Origin: Thermomonas hydrothermalis
Lineage (GTDB): Bacteria; Pseudomonadota; Gammaproteobacteria; Xanthomonadales; Xanthomonadaceae
Direction: 5' to 3'
Length of the DNA: 64,000 bases
NCBI RefSeq assembly: GCF_900129205.1
Contig: NZ_FQUK01000007.1
Location: 12,185 to 76,184, forward strand
Shown one piece after another: positions 25,692 to 35,449 of this stretch. A program made the position numbers and the translations under genes. Below the pieces are notes generated by a model. The model was not told where the DNA came from. It worked only from the letters and a program-made list of their open reading frames with translations, and made no database searches. The stretch's first letter is position 1, and every line of letters starts with the position of its first letter.

Positions 25692-27197
25692 ATGGGCGGC
25701 CTGCGCGAGGCTTTAGACGCACACGTCCGCCGGCTGGCCGGCACACCGCTGTCGGCCCTGATCGCCGCCGATCCCGAACGCGCCCAGGCGTTTGCTCTGC
25801 GTTGCGGTCCGCTGTATGTGAACTTCGCCCGTCAGCGTTACGACCGCGCGGCACTCGATGCGCTGTTTGCGATTGCCGAGCGTGCCGATCTGGCCGGTGC
25901 ATTGCGGCGTCTGCTGGAAGGCGACATCGTCAACCCCACCGAAGCGCGGCCGGCCCTGCATAGTGCCCTGCGCGGTGCGGTCGCGCAGTCTGCGTTCGCG
26001 CTGGCGGCCCGGGCCCAGGCGGTGTCCGTGCAGCTGCGCATGCGCGAGCTGGTGCAGGCGCTGGCGGCAAGCCCGGTGACCGATATCGTCAGCATCGGCA
26101 TCGGCGGCTCCGATCTTGGCCCGCGGTTGGTGGTGGATGCACTGGCGCAGCCGCAGGCGCGCTTCCGCGTGCATTTTTTGTCCAATGTAGATGGTCACGC
26201 CGCCCAGCGTGTGCTGGCCGGGCTGGATCCGGCGCGCACTGCGGCGGTGATGATCTCCAAGACGTTCACCACTCAGGAAACTTTGCTCAATGGTGGCATC
26301 GTCCGCGACTGGTTGGGCGATGCTGAGCGCATGTACGCGGTCACCGCGTATCCACAACGGGCCGAAGCGTTTGGTATCGCGCCGGAGCGCGTGCTGCCGA
26401 TGTGGGACTGGGTTGGCGGGCGCTATTCGCTGTGGTCGGCGGTCGGGTTCCCGATCGCATTGGCGTTAGGCATGGAGCGCTTCGAGGCGTTGCTGGAAGG
26501 GGCGGCGGCCCTGGATGCGCACGCCCTGCAGGCGCCGCTGCGCGAGAACCTTCCGGTCTGGCATGCACTCACCGCGGTGTGGAACCGCAACGGCCTGCAG
26601 GCCGCAACTCAGGCGGTGCTGCCCTACGACGAACGGCTGCGGCTGCTGCCGGCCTACCTGCAGCAACTGGTCATGGAAAGCCTGGGCAAATCGGTGCGGA
26701 TCGACGGGGCATCGGTGGCCGTGAACACCGCCCCGGTGTGGTGGGGCGGGGCTGGCACCGATACCCAGCACAGCTTCTTCCAGGCTTTGCATCAGGGCAC
26801 CCAGGTGGTGCCGGCGGATTTCATCGGTGTGCGCCAGGCCGCGCATGGGTTTGAAGCCAACCATGCGGCCCTGCTGGCCAACCTGCTTGCGCAGACCGAG
26901 GCGCTTGCCAATGGGCAAGACAGCGAGGATCCGCACCGCCGCTATCCGGGCAACCGTCCCAGTACCTTGCTGTTGCTGGATGCGCTCACCCCGCAGGCGC
27001 TGGGCATGTTGATCGCGTTCTACGAACACAGCGTGTATCTGCAGGCGGTGCTGTGGCAGATCAACGCATTCGACCAGTTCGGGGTGGAGCTGGGCAAGCA
27101 ATTGGCCTCGCGCCTGCTGCCGGCGTTGCAAGGCCAAGGGCAGGCGGATGATCCGGTGACCCAGGCCCTGCTTGAGGTGCTGCGCACCGGCGAATGA
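25692..27197 (+). CDS. pgi: Glucose-6-phosphate isomerase
   Basis: Interconverts glucose-6-phosphate and fructose-6-phosphate. The 501 residues show the family patterns [42 protein letters not shown] (signature 1) and the C-terminal [16 protein letters not shown] (signature 2). It directly follows panD, a known xanthomonad neighbour pair. The product is slightly shorter than E. coli Pgi (549). Confidence 0.97.
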   Translation: MGGLREALDAHVRRLAGTPLSALIAADPERAQAFALRCGPLYVNFARQRYDRAALDALFAIAERADLAGALRRLLEGDIVNPTEARPALHSALRGAVAQSAFALAARAQAVSVQLRMRELVQALAASPVTDIVSIGIGGSDLGPRLVVDALAQPQARFRVHFLSNVDGHAAQRVLAGLDPARTAAVMISKTFTTQETLLNGGIVRDWLGDAERMYAVTAYPQRAEAFGIAPERVLPMWDWVGGRYSLWSAVGFPIALALGMERFEALLEGAAALDAHALQAPLRENLPVWHALTAVWNRNGLQAATQAVLPYDERLRLLPAYLQQLVMESLGKSVRIDGASVAVNTAPVWWGGAGTDTQHSFFQALHQGTQVVPADFIGVRQAAHGFEANHAALLANLLAQTEALANGQDSEDPHRRYPGNRPSTLLLLDALTPQALGMLIAFYEHSVYLQAVLWQINAFDQFGVELGKQLASRLLPALQGQGQADDPVTQALLEVLRTGE

Positions 27198-27225
27198 GGT
27201 CGCGCCCAGACCACAGCCGGCGCGG

Positions 27226-27921
27226 TCAAGCGGCCGGGGTGGTCAGCTGCTCCTCGATGGCGGCTTCCAGTGCACGCAGGGCGTCCGGATCCAGCAGGGA
27301 TGCCTGCAACCTGCGGACCGCCTGTTCCAGGCGGCGTGCCCCGACGAATCCACAACTGGCCACCAGCCGGTGCAGTTCCGCACGTAATGCGCTGATGTCG
27401 GCATGGATGGCGGCTTGCACGATGCGCTGGCGTTGTGCCGGCAGTTCAGCCAAGAATAAGTCGCGCATCGTTTGCACATGCTCGGCTTGTCCGCCCAGTG
27501 CCGCCAGTGCATCGGTGTCGTCCCAGATCGGGCTGGCCGTCTCCGGGAGATGCCGACGCAATGCGGCGCGCAGGGTGGTGGCGGCGATCGGCTTGAGCAG
27601 AACCTCCGCGAATCCTGCCGCGCGCAGACGGGCATGTAGCGCCGGGTCAGGGTCGGCGGTGTGCGCCAGTGCCGGGGTGGCGATGCCGGCGTCACGCAGC
27701 TCGCGCAGGAAATCCTCGCCATGGCCATCGGGGAGGTTGACGTCGATCAGCAGGAGGTCGAAGGTGTGCGCGGCACAGAGCGCGCGCGCTTCGTCCAGAG
27801 CGTCGGCCTGACAGACCTGGGCTGGCAGGGGCGTGGCCGCAGCGGTCATAAAGACGGCACTGGCCGGATCGTCTTCCACCAGCAGCAGCCAGGGATGGGA
27901 GGGTAAAGAAGGCTCGTGCAT
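27226..27921 (-). CDS. Receiver-HPt phosphorelay protein
   Basis: A 231-residue two-domain signalling protein. A receiver domain (about 10-125) has the acidic pair in VEDD, phospho-acceptor Asp60 (LLLIDVNLPDG) and Lys110 (LLKPI). A C-terminal HPt domain (about 140-231) has phosphotransfer His184 in ELHRLVASCGFVGARRL. This looks like the tail end of a hybrid kinase without the kinase, so it should relay phosphate from a histidine kinase encoded elsewhere. It is convergent with pgi and divergent from the YdbH-like gene. Confidence 0.88.
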   Translation of the reverse strand: MHEPSLPSHPWLLLVEDDPASAVFMTAAATPLPAQVCQADALDEARALCAAHTFDLLLIDVNLPDGHGEDFLRELRDAGIATPALAHTADPDPALHARLRAAGFAEVLLKPIAATTLRAALRRHLPETASPIWDDTDALAALGGQAEHVQTMRDLFLAELPAQRQRIVQAAIHADISALRAELHRLVASCGFVGARRLEQAVRRLQASLLDPDALRALEAAIEEQLTTPAA

Positions 27922-27954
27922 GCGAATGCTCCTTGCGGTTTGTATCCTGCGTCC

Positions 27955-29976
27955 ATGCGCCGGCCGATCCTAAACCATCTTTTCGGGCTGCTGGGATGGC
28001 TGGCGGCCTCCACGGCAGCGGCAGGTACGCTGGAGCTGCAGGCCCGGCGTCTGTCGGCAGCAGGGGCCACCATGGAAAGCATACGTATTGCGCTGGACTG
28101 GCCGGCCACGGCCACGGCCGGCCAGTTGCGGGTACAGGCGGTGCGTGTGCAGGTGCCGGCCCTGGGCGCGGATCTGCGGCAGGTGGACTGGCATTGCCAG
28201 CTGCGCCGTCTGCCTGAAGGGGGGTGGGGCTGTACCGGGGCGTTGCGCGTTGCGGGTGCGGCGCCGGCGCAGTTGCTGATTCGGTTGGGTGAGGTGACCA
28301 CCACGGCCGAGTTGCAGCAGGGGCAGACCCGGCTTCGGCTGACGCAATCTGCGACCCGTCCCGACCGGCTGGAGGCGGTGCTGTCGCAGGTGCCGCTGGC
28401 CTGGCTGCAGGGGCTGCTGGCGCAGGGGTGGCCACAGGCCCGGCTGACTGCTGGTCGGTTGACTGGTGGCGTGCAGGTGGACATGCCAGCGACCGGCGAC
28501 ATGCAGGTGGGTGGGGCGCTGGACGTGCGAGATGCCGGGCTGGAGTCCGGGGACGCCAGTGTCGTTGCGCAGGGCGTGCAAGGGCATCTGCAGCTGGACT
28601 ATCGCGCCAGTCGGGACAACACACGAGTTGCGTTGCAGGGGCGGCTGGAGGGCGGCGAATGGCTGGTCGGCTCGACGTACGTGGCGCTGGGCGGAACGCC
28701 CGTGACGCTGAGCGTTCGCGCGCAGCAGCCGGCGGCGGCTGGCTGGCGGCTGGATGAACTGACCTGGCAGGACGGCACCGCCTTGCACGCCAGCGGGATG
28801 GCCGAACTGGCCCCGGATGGCCGCTTGCAGCGGCTGGCGCTGACCGCGCGCAGCGAGACGCTGGCGCCGCTTCCGGCCCGCTACCTGTCAGCCTGGTTGG
28901 GTCTGGCCGGGTTGAGCGGGATTGGCTTGGATGGCGGTCTGGAGCTGGCCCTGACCGTGCAGGAGGGTGTACTGCAGGCGGTGGACGCACGGCTGCATGC
29001 GGTCAACGTGCAAGATCCGTCCGGGCGGTTCGTGTTCGATCGCTTGCAGGGTGATCTGCGCTATTCCGCCGCCGCGCCGGTGAACAGTGAGCTTGCTTGG
29101 CAGGGCGGGCAGTTGTACGGCTTGCGCTTTGGTCCAGCGCGTACGGCCTGGATCAGCGCCGGCGGCGAACTGCGCACCCGGGAGCCGGTGACGGTGCCGC
29201 TGATGGGCGGCCAGATGACGCTGACGAACGTGCGGATCCGCCCGCCCCGTGCTGGGCAGGGGTTGGATGTGCGCTTTGGTCTGGGGCTGGCCGACGTCGA
29301 TGTCGGCCAGGTGGCGCAGGCGCTCGACCTGCCGCCGTTCAAGGGACGGCTGAACGGCGATCTGCCGCAGGCCCATTACGCCGGCAACCGCATCGACTTC
29401 GATGGCGGCCTGCAACTGGGCGTGTTCGACGGCCGGGTCGCGGTCTCGGGGCTGACACTGGAGCGCCCATTTGGGCCTGCGCCCAGCCTGAGCGCAGATA
29501 TCGCTATGGACGATCTGGACTTGCTGCGTCTGACCGAAGTGCTGGGGTTTGGCAGTATCACCGGCCGGCTGGACGGACGCATCACCGGACTGCGACTCGT
29601 GGACTGGACACCGGTGGCCTTCGATGCCCGGCTGATTACCGATGAGAAACCCGGCGTGCCGCGGCGCATCAGTCAACGTGCGGTACAGGACATCAGCAGC
29701 GTGGGTGGGGCTTCGCTGGTGCAAACGCTGCAGGGTCGGCTGCTGCGCCTGTTCGACGATTTCGGTTACCGTCGCATCGGAATCGGCTGCAAGCTGGAGC
29801 ACCAGATCTGCACCACATCCGGTCTGCGTTCAGAAGGCAACGCCTTTACTATCGTCGAGGGTCAGGGCCTGCCGCGTCTGGATGTGGTCGGCCATAACCG
29901 GGCGGTGGACTGGGAAACCCTGGTCAACCGGTTACGGGCCGCAACCCGCGGTGATACGGCCCCAGTGATTCATTGA
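27955..29976 (+). CDS. ydbH: YdbH-type (AsmA/TamB-like) envelope protein
   Basis: A 673-residue exported protein with a signal peptide (about 1-23, LFGLLGWLAASTAAAG). A very long beta-strand-rich body follows, with repeated alternating hydrophobic segments of the kind that build bridge-like lipid-transfer grooves. The C-terminal part (GVPRRISQRAVQDISSVGGASLVQTLQGRLLRLF, split across adjacent segments) resembles the YdbH C-terminus. In E. coli, YdbH works with YnbE and YdbL in inner-to-outer membrane phospholipid transport. Here a YdbL-type gene follows 30 bases later. It is shorter than E. coli YdbH (879). The start at ATG 27955 is chosen for the signal peptide; ATG 27916 is an alternative. 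Confidence 0.75.
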   Translation: MRRPILNHLFGLLGWLAASTAAAGTLELQARRLSAAGATMESIRIALDWPATATAGQLRVQAVRVQVPALGADLRQVDWHCQLRRLPEGGWGCTGALRVAGAAPAQLLIRLGEVTTTAELQQGQTRLRLTQSATRPDRLEAVLSQVPLAWLQGLLAQGWPQARLTAGRLTGGVQVDMPATGDMQVGGALDVRDAGLESGDASVVAQGVQGHLQLDYRASRDNTRVALQGRLEGGEWLVGSTYVALGGTPVTLSVRAQQPAAAGWRLDELTWQDGTALHASGMAELAPDGRLQRLALTARSETLAPLPARYLSAWLGLAGLSGIGLDGGLELALTVQEGVLQAVDARLHAVNVQDPSGRFVFDRLQGDLRYSAAAPVNSELAWQGGQLYGLRFGPARTAWISAGGELRTREPVTVPLMGGQMTLTNVRIRPPRAGQGLDVRFGLGLADVDVGQVAQALDLPPFKGRLNGDLPQAHYAGNRIDFDGGLQLGVFDGRVAVSGLTLERPFGPAPSLSADIAMDDLDLLRLTEVLGFGSITGRLDGRITGLRLVDWTPVAFDARLITDEKPGVPRRISQRAVQDISSVGGASLVQTLQGRLLRLFDDFGYRRIGIGCKLEHQICTTSGLRSEGNAFTIVEGQGLPRLDVVGHNRAVDWETLVNRLRAATRGDTAPVIH

Positions 29977-30006
29977 AACCGTCATGGTCAGAGAAGGAGA
30001 CCGGTC

Positions 30007-30630
30007 ATGAAACAGTGGTGGGGGCTTCCCCTTGCAAGCGCGCTCGTGCTGAGTGCATGCGTGACCATCAACGTGTATTTCCCGGCGGCCGAGGCCAAGG
30101 AGGCGGCCAAGGAGTTCGTCGAAAAAATCATCAACGATGCCGACAAGGTGGAGATCAAGCAAACCCCGCCGGCTGGCGGTGGTGGCGGGATGGCCAGCAG
30201 CGACGGCATGCGGGTGCGCAGCGAAGGACTCGACCCCTGGGTGCTGCTGGGCATTGGCAGTGCCCGGGCGCAAGCCGCGCCTGACATCACCATCAAGACG
30301 CCAGCGATTCAGGCCATCCAGGCGCGCATGAAGCAGCGGTTCGATACCGTGCTGCGTGCCGGTTTCGACAGCGGTGCGCTGGGCTTTACGGAAGACGGGT
30401 TGGTGGCCGTGCGTGATCCGGCCAAGCTGGATCTGAAGGATCGAGTGGCGATCACCGCCGCAGTGGCCGATGAAAATCGTGACCGCAACGCCGTCTATCG
30501 GGAAGTGGCAGTGGCCAACGGGCATCCCGAGTGGGAAGCCCAGATTCGTGCCGTGTTCGCACGGCAATGGATCGACAGCGCCAAGCCGGGTTGGTGGTAT
30601 CAGTCCGGTGGTAGCTGGAAGCAGAAATAA
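30007..30630 (+). CDS. ydbL: YdbL-family (DUF1318) lipoprotein with YnbE-like N-terminus
   Basis: A 207-residue lipoprotein: signal peptide with a perfect lipobox LSAC (Cys18). The mature N-terminus VTINVYFPAAEA recalls the strand of YnbE (ITINMNV). After a helix and a Gly-rich linker, the C-terminal domain (about 100-207) is DUF1318/YdbL-like: AAVADENRDRNAVYREVAVANG, SAKPGWWYQSGGSWKQK. A strong Shine-Dalgarno AAGGAG precedes the ATG. It probably forms one operon with the YdbH-type gene. No separate ynbE is visible between them, so this protein may do both jobs. Confidence 0.8.
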   Translation: MKQWWGLPLASALVLSACVTINVYFPAAEAKEAAKEFVEKIINDADKVEIKQTPPAGGGGGMASSDGMRVRSEGLDPWVLLGIGSARAQAAPDITIKTPAIQAIQARMKQRFDTVLRAGFDSGALGFTEDGLVAVRDPAKLDLKDRVAITAAVADENRDRNAVYREVAVANGHPEWEAQIRAVFARQWIDSAKPGWWYQSGGSWKQK

Positions 30631-30655
30631 GCGATTGGTCAATCGATCGTACTGA

Positions 30656-30685
30656 CACGCCGCCCGGCCTTGGCCGGGCGGCGTG
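30656..30685. terminator. Bidirectional terminator-like hairpin
   Basis: A perfect 14-bp GC stem (30656-30669 with 30672-30685) around a TT centre lies between the convergent ydbL-type and ABC exporter genes. It ends two bases before the exporter stop. Confidence 0.7.
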
Positions 30686-30687
30686 AT

Positions 30688-32472
30688 TCAGTCGTGTCGA
30701 TCCAGGAACTGCAACCTGGCCAGCTCGGCATACAGGCCGCCTTGGGCCATCAGCTCGGCATGGCGGCCTTCCGCCACCACCCGGCCGTGTTCCATCACCA
30801 CGATGCGGTCGGCCCGCAATACCGTGGCCAGCCGGTGGGCGATCACCAGCGTGGTGCGTCCAGCCATCAGATGTTCCAGTGCCGTCTGAATGGCGCGCTC
30901 GCTCTGCGCGTCCAGCGCCGAGGTGGCTTCGTCCAGCAGGAGAATCGGCGCATCCTTCAGCAGCGCACGAGCGATGGCGATGCGCTGTTGCTGGCCGCCG
31001 GACAGCCGCGCACCACGTTCGCCCAGTTCGGTGTCATAACCTTGTGGCAGTGCGCGGATGAAGGCATCCGCCTCAGCCAGCCGGGCGGCGTGTGCAATGC
31101 GCTCGTCACTGGCGTCGAGGTCGCCATAGCGGATGTTGTCGCGCGCGCTGGTCGCGAAGATCACCGGTGATTGCGGCACCAGCCCGATTGCCTCGCGCAG
31201 CTTGACCGGATCGAATGCGCGGATGTCGATCCCGTCCAACAGGATGCGCCCGGCCTGGGGATCATGAAAACGCAGCAGCAGTGCCAGCACCGTGCTCTTG
31301 CCGGCACCGGACGGGCCGACCAGCGCCACCGTCTCGCCAGGGGCCACGCGCAGGTTGAACCCTTGCAGCGCCGGGCGCTCGGGGTGCTGCGGGTAATGGA
31401 AGGTCACGTTGTCGAATACGATCTCGCCACGCAGCGGGTTGGGCAGCGGTTGCGGCTGCGGCGGGGCCACGATGCGCGGACGTTCATGCAGCAGCTCGTC
31501 AATCCGACCCATGCCGCCCGCGGCCTTCTGCAGTTCGTTCCAGACCTCGGCCAGGGCAGCCACCGAGCCGCCACCGAAGACCGCATACAGCACAAACTGC
31601 AGCAGGGTGCCGGCGCTCATCCGGCCGGCGATCACATCATGCGCGCCCGACCACAGCACCAGGGAGATCGCCCCGAAAAACAGGGTGATGGTCGTGCCGG
31701 TCATCAGCGCCTGTGCGCCGATGCGCCGGCGCGCCACCGCCACTGCCTGCGCCACCGCCGCGGCAAAGCGGCTGCGTTCGTACGCCTCGCGGGCATGCGC
31801 CTGTACCGTGCGCACCGCGCCCAGGGTTTCGCCCGCCATGGCATTGGCCTCGGCGACACGATCCTGGCTGCGGCGGGAGATCTTGCGGATCCGGCGCGCC
31901 GCCAGCACCACGGGCAGCACCGCCGCCGGGATTCCCAGCAAGGCCCAGGCGGCCAGCCGCGGGCTGGTGACAAACAGCATGACCAGGGCGCCGATCGCGG
32001 TGATGCTGCTGCGTAGCGCGATCGACATGACGCTGCCGACCAGGTTGCGGATCAGTTCGACATCGGCGGTCAGCCGCGATACCAATTCCCCACTGCGGGT
32101 GCGGTCATGGAACTCGGCATCCAGCCCGATCAGGTGGCCATACAGCTGGTTGCGCAGGTCGGCGACCACTTTCTCGCCGAGCAGCGAGACGAAGTAGAAA
32201 CGGGCCGCCGTGGCCACCGCCAGCACCAGCGCCACGGCAAACAGCAGCAGGAAGGCGCGGTCGATCTCGCCCGGCGCACCACTGCGGAAGCCGTGATCGA
32301 TCATGGTGCGGAAGGCGACCGGCAGGCTCAGCGAGGCCGTGGAGGATGCGCCCAACGCCAGCAGCCACGCCACAAACAGCACGCGATGGCGACGGATGAA
32401 CGGCCACAGCGCGCGCAGGGAACCAAGAGGCGCTTTGCCATGCGCCGCAGAAGGAGTGTCCATGGCGTGCAT
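30688..32472 (-). CDS. ABC exporter, fused membrane and ATPase domains (MsbA-like)
   Basis: A 594-residue half-transporter of the ABCB type that would work as a homodimer, exporting lipids or drugs. A six-helix membrane domain (about 20-330) is followed by the nucleotide-binding domain (about 350-590) with GPSGAGKST, LSGGQQQR and ILLLDEATSALD, and the H-loop IAHRLAT. The start is Met at 32472, preceded by AAGG; Met at 32463 is an alternative. No lpxK gene is adjacent, so it need not be MsbA itself, and the substrate is unknown. It is divergent from the GGDEF-EAL gene. Confidence 0.9.
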   Translation of the reverse strand: MHAMDTPSAAHGKAPLGSLRALWPFIRRHRVLFVAWLLALGASSTASLSLPVAFRTMIDHGFRSGAPGEIDRAFLLLFAVALVLAVATAARFYFVSLLGEKVVADLRNQLYGHLIGLDAEFHDRTRSGELVSRLTADVELIRNLVGSVMSIALRSSITAIGALVMLFVTSPRLAAWALLGIPAAVLPVVLAARRIRKISRRSQDRVAEANAMAGETLGAVRTVQAHAREAYERSRFAAAVAQAVAVARRRIGAQALMTGTTITLFFGAISLVLWSGAHDVIAGRMSAGTLLQFVLYAVFGGGSVAALAEVWNELQKAAGGMGRIDELLHERPRIVAPPQPQPLPNPLRGEIVFDNVTFHYPQHPERPALQGFNLRVAPGETVALVGPSGAGKSTVLALLLRFHDPQAGRILLDGIDIRAFDPVKLREAIGLVPQSPVIFATSARDNIRYGDLDASDERIAHAARLAEADAFIRALPQGYDTELGERGARLSGGQQQRIAIARALLKDAPILLLDEATSALDAQSERAIQTALEHLMAGRTTLVIAHRLATVLRADRIVVMEHGRVVAEGRHAELMAQGGLYAELARLQFLDRHD

Positions 32473-32587
32473 TCTAGCCTTGCTGCTGTGGCCTGTCGGT
32501 GCGGGGGATGCGCTATCGAGCGCTGGCTGACGTTGCCTGTGGCCGGCGATGGCATCCCAAGCGCATTGCAGGCAATATGGAGCGAAT

Positions 32588-35437
32588 ATGAACGCTTCCT
32601 TGACGCCTTTGCCGGCTTCCGTCGCCAGTGCTTCACGTGCGCCCCTGCATGGGATGCTGGCTGGGACGGCTGACCGACTGGCGCAGAGCCTGCCGGCAGG
32701 AGCCTGCGTCCGGGTGGACTGGCACCACCCCGCCCTGGGGCGCGGTCATGCGGTCAGCGCGGGCGGCGAGCCACCCGCCACGGGGCAGCGACTGGCCTGG
32801 AGCGATGGCGACGGCGGCACGTTCGAGGTGATGGCGGTTCTGCCGCAGGACTGGCCTGTGATGGCGCTGGATGCCTGGATGGGGCAGGCCAGGCAGTTGG
32901 TGGAGCAGGCTGTGGCGCTGGAGCTGGCGCACGACCGGATCAATGAACTGCGGCGCTCCGAGCAGCTGGGCAAGGCGTTGTATGAGATCGCCGATCTGGC
33001 CAGTGGCGGCCTGGATCTGCCGGTCATGCTCAAGCGTGTGCACGCCATCATCGGCACATTGATGTATGCCGAAAACTTCTACATCGTGCTGTTTGACGAT
33101 GTGAAGCAGACCGTGCGCTTTGCCTATTTCGTCGATCAGCAGGACAGTTACGCCGTTGATCCGGAACGGGAAATGCCGGTAGCCGAGCTTGAAAACTCCC
33201 TGACCTACCAGTTGCTGATGTCAGGGCAGACCATGCGCGGGCCCTCGCATGTGCTGCGGGCGCAGTACGGAGTTGCGTTGAGCGATGCAACTGGCCCGGA
33301 CGCGGCGGACTGGCTTGGCGTGCCGATGTGGCGTGACGGTCGCGTGACCGGGGCGCTGGTGGTGCAAAGCTATGAACAGGCAGGGGTATATACCGAAGCC
33401 GACCGCGTGCTGCTGGTTTTTGTCGCCCAGCATGTGATGACCGCTTTGGAGCGACGCGAGGCGCGCAAGCGATTGGAAGAGCGCGTGGCCGAGCGCACTG
33501 CCGAGTTGCAGCGCGCCAACGAAGAGTTGCAGATCGAAGTATTCGAGCGGCAGCGCAGCCAGGAAATCCAGCGGGCGTTGTTCAGGATTGCCGAACTGTC
33601 GATGACCAGCGAGAGTCTGGCGGTTTTTTATGCGGAAGTGCATGACGTCGTCAGTGAGTTGCTGTATGCCCGCAATTTCTACATTGCCATGCTGTCCGAC
33701 GACGGCACTATGTTGGAGTTCCCCTATTCGGTGGACGAGCGCGATCTGCACCGGCAGCCGCGCAAGCTGTCGCGTGGCATGACCGAGTACGTGCTCCGCA
33801 CCGGCAAGCCGCTGCTGGCCGATCGAGAGCACATCGCTGCGCTGGAGGCCCAGGGCGAGATCCAGATCCATGGCAGCATGGCGCATTGCTGGCTGGGGGT
33901 GCCGCTATGGCAGGAAGACCGGGTGGTCGGGGTGATCGCGGTGCAGAGCTATTCCGCCGATATCGCCTTCTACCCGCATGATCAGGATCTGCTGACCTTT
34001 GTCTCGTTCCATATCGGCAGCAGCCTGGCCCGAAAGCAGGCGCAGGACCGGCTGGTTCAGGCCTATAACAGCCTGGAACAGCGGGTCAGTGAGCGCACCC
34101 GCGAGCTGGCCGAGGCCAATGCCGAGTTGCTCGAGCAGATCGGCGAGCGTGTGCGGATCGAGCGCAAGCTGCTGCATCAGACCCTGCACGACCCACTGAC
34201 TGGATTGCCGAATCGGCTGCAACTGCTGGAACGGCTGGCGCAGGCCATCGCCCATGCCAGGCAAACACCGGATGCCTGTTTTGCCGTGCTGTTCATGGAT
34301 CTGGACCGGTTCAAAGTGGTCAACGACAGCATGGGGCACGCCGTTGGTGACGAATTGCTGATCGAAGCCGGTCGTCGGATCGTGGCCAGTGTGCGCAGCA
34401 CGGATGTGGTGGCGCGGCTGGGGGGCGATGAGTTCGCGATCCTTGCCGACGGGCTGGATGGCCCGGCGATGGCGGAAGAGCTGGGGATGCGCGTGCTTGA
34501 CGCACTCAATGCCCCGATCTGGATTGCCGGGCGCGAGCTGTTCCAAGGTGCCAGCATCGGGATTGCCATGTGGCATCCGCGTTATCGCAGCGGCGAGGAA
34601 ATGTTGCGCGACGCCGATGCCGCGATGTATCGCGCCAAGGCGGAAGGGCGCGATCGCTGCATGCTGTTTGACGAACAAATGCATCGCCAGGCATTGCGCA
34701 GCCTGGATATGGAAATGGATCTGCGGCGAGCGATCCAGACGGAACGCTTCGTGCCGTACTACCAGCCTATCGTGGCGCTGGAGAGCGGTGCGACCGTCGG
34801 CCATGAGGCACTGCTGCGCTGGCATCATGAGCAGAATGGGTTGCTGGTGCCGGGCGAGTTTTTGGATGTTGGCGAGGACAGCGGTCTGATCGAGCAGATC
34901 GACTGGCTGATGTATACCCGTGTCGTGCATGACGTGGCGCGCAATGTGCTGCCTGGGTATGTGGCCATCAATGTCTCGCCGCTGCATTTCCGGGCCCCGG
35001 ATTTCGCAGAGCGCCTGCTCAATCTGCTCGATCAGGCCGGCGTGGCCCCAGTGCGGGTGCGGGTGGAGATCACCGAGGTGGCCCTGCTCGACGATGCACC
35101 GCGAACCCGTGAAAGCCTGGCGCTGCTCAAACGCCATGGGGTGTGCGCGCAGTTGGATGATTTCGGTACCGGGTTTTCGGCGCTGTCCTACCTGCACCGG
35201 TTCCCGATTACCTGCCTGAAGATCGACCGCAGTTTCGTGTCCGGGCTGGAAAGCGATTCCAGTACCGAGAGCGTGGCCGTGATCCGCGCCATCGTGGCAT
35301 TGGCCGGCAGCCTTGGCATCGAGTTGATCGCCGAGGGTGTGGAAACCCGCCACCAGCGCGATCGCCTGCAAGCGCTGGGGTGTCACTACGGGCAGGGTTT
35401 CCTGTTCAGCCCGCCAGTGCCGCTGCCGGCAGGTTGA
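32588..35437 (+). CDS. GAF-GAF-GGDEF-EAL cyclic-di-GMP signalling protein
   Basis: A 949-residue soluble protein without membrane segments. A divergent N-terminal region is followed by GAF 1 (about 128-280), a coiled coil rich in Glu/Arg (about 285-325), GAF 2 (about 328-485), a second coiled coil, GGDEF (motif intact, RLGGDEFAIL near residue 610) and EAL (motif intact, GHEALLRWHH near 738, with DDFGTGFSALSYL and EGVETRHQ). Both cyclase and phosphodiesterase signatures are therefore complete. The GAF-coil unit appears duplicated. The stop codon lies in the loop of a terminator-like hairpin. Confidence 0.92.
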   Translation: MNASLTPLPASVASASRAPLHGMLAGTADRLAQSLPAGACVRVDWHHPALGRGHAVSAGGEPPATGQRLAWSDGDGGTFEVMAVLPQDWPVMALDAWMGQARQLVEQAVALELAHDRINELRRSEQLGKALYEIADLASGGLDLPVMLKRVHAIIGTLMYAENFYIVLFDDVKQTVRFAYFVDQQDSYAVDPEREMPVAELENSLTYQLLMSGQTMRGPSHVLRAQYGVALSDATGPDAADWLGVPMWRDGRVTGALVVQSYEQAGVYTEADRVLLVFVAQHVMTALERREARKRLEERVAERTAELQRANEELQIEVFERQRSQEIQRALFRIAELSMTSESLAVFYAEVHDVVSELLYARNFYIAMLSDDGTMLEFPYSVDERDLHRQPRKLSRGMTEYVLRTGKPLLADREHIAALEAQGEIQIHGSMAHCWLGVPLWQEDRVVGVIAVQSYSADIAFYPHDQDLLTFVSFHIGSSLARKQAQDRLVQAYNSLEQRVSERTRELAEANAELLEQIGERVRIERKLLHQTLHDPLTGLPNRLQLLERLAQAIAHARQTPDACFAVLFMDLDRFKVVNDSMGHAVGDELLIEAGRRIVASVRSTDVVARLGGDEFAILADGLDGPAMAEELGMRVLDALNAPIWIAGRELFQGASIGIAMWHPRYRSGEEMLRDADAAMYRAKAEGRDRCMLFDEQMHRQALRSLDMEMDLRRAIQTERFVPYYQPIVALESGATVGHEALLRWHHEQNGLLVPGEFLDVGEDSGLIEQIDWLMYTRVVHDVARNVLPGYVAINVSPLHFRAPDFAERLLNLLDQAGVAPVRVRVEITEVALLDDAPRTRESLALLKRHGVCAQLDDFGTGFSALSYLHRFPITCLKIDRSFVSGLESDSSTESVAVIRAIVALAGSLGIELIAEGVETRHQRDRLQALGCHYGQGFLFSPPVPLPAG

Positions 35438-35447
35438 ACCTGCCGGC
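35425..35447. terminator. Bidirectional hairpin whose loop is the stop codon
   Basis: GCCGGCAGGT and ACCTGCCGGC (35425-35434 with 35438-35447) form a perfect 10-bp stem. The 3-base loop, TGA, is the stop codon of the GGDEF-EAL gene. The convergent xseA stop lies 3 bases beyond the stem. Confidence 0.65.
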
Positions 35448-35449
35448 GG

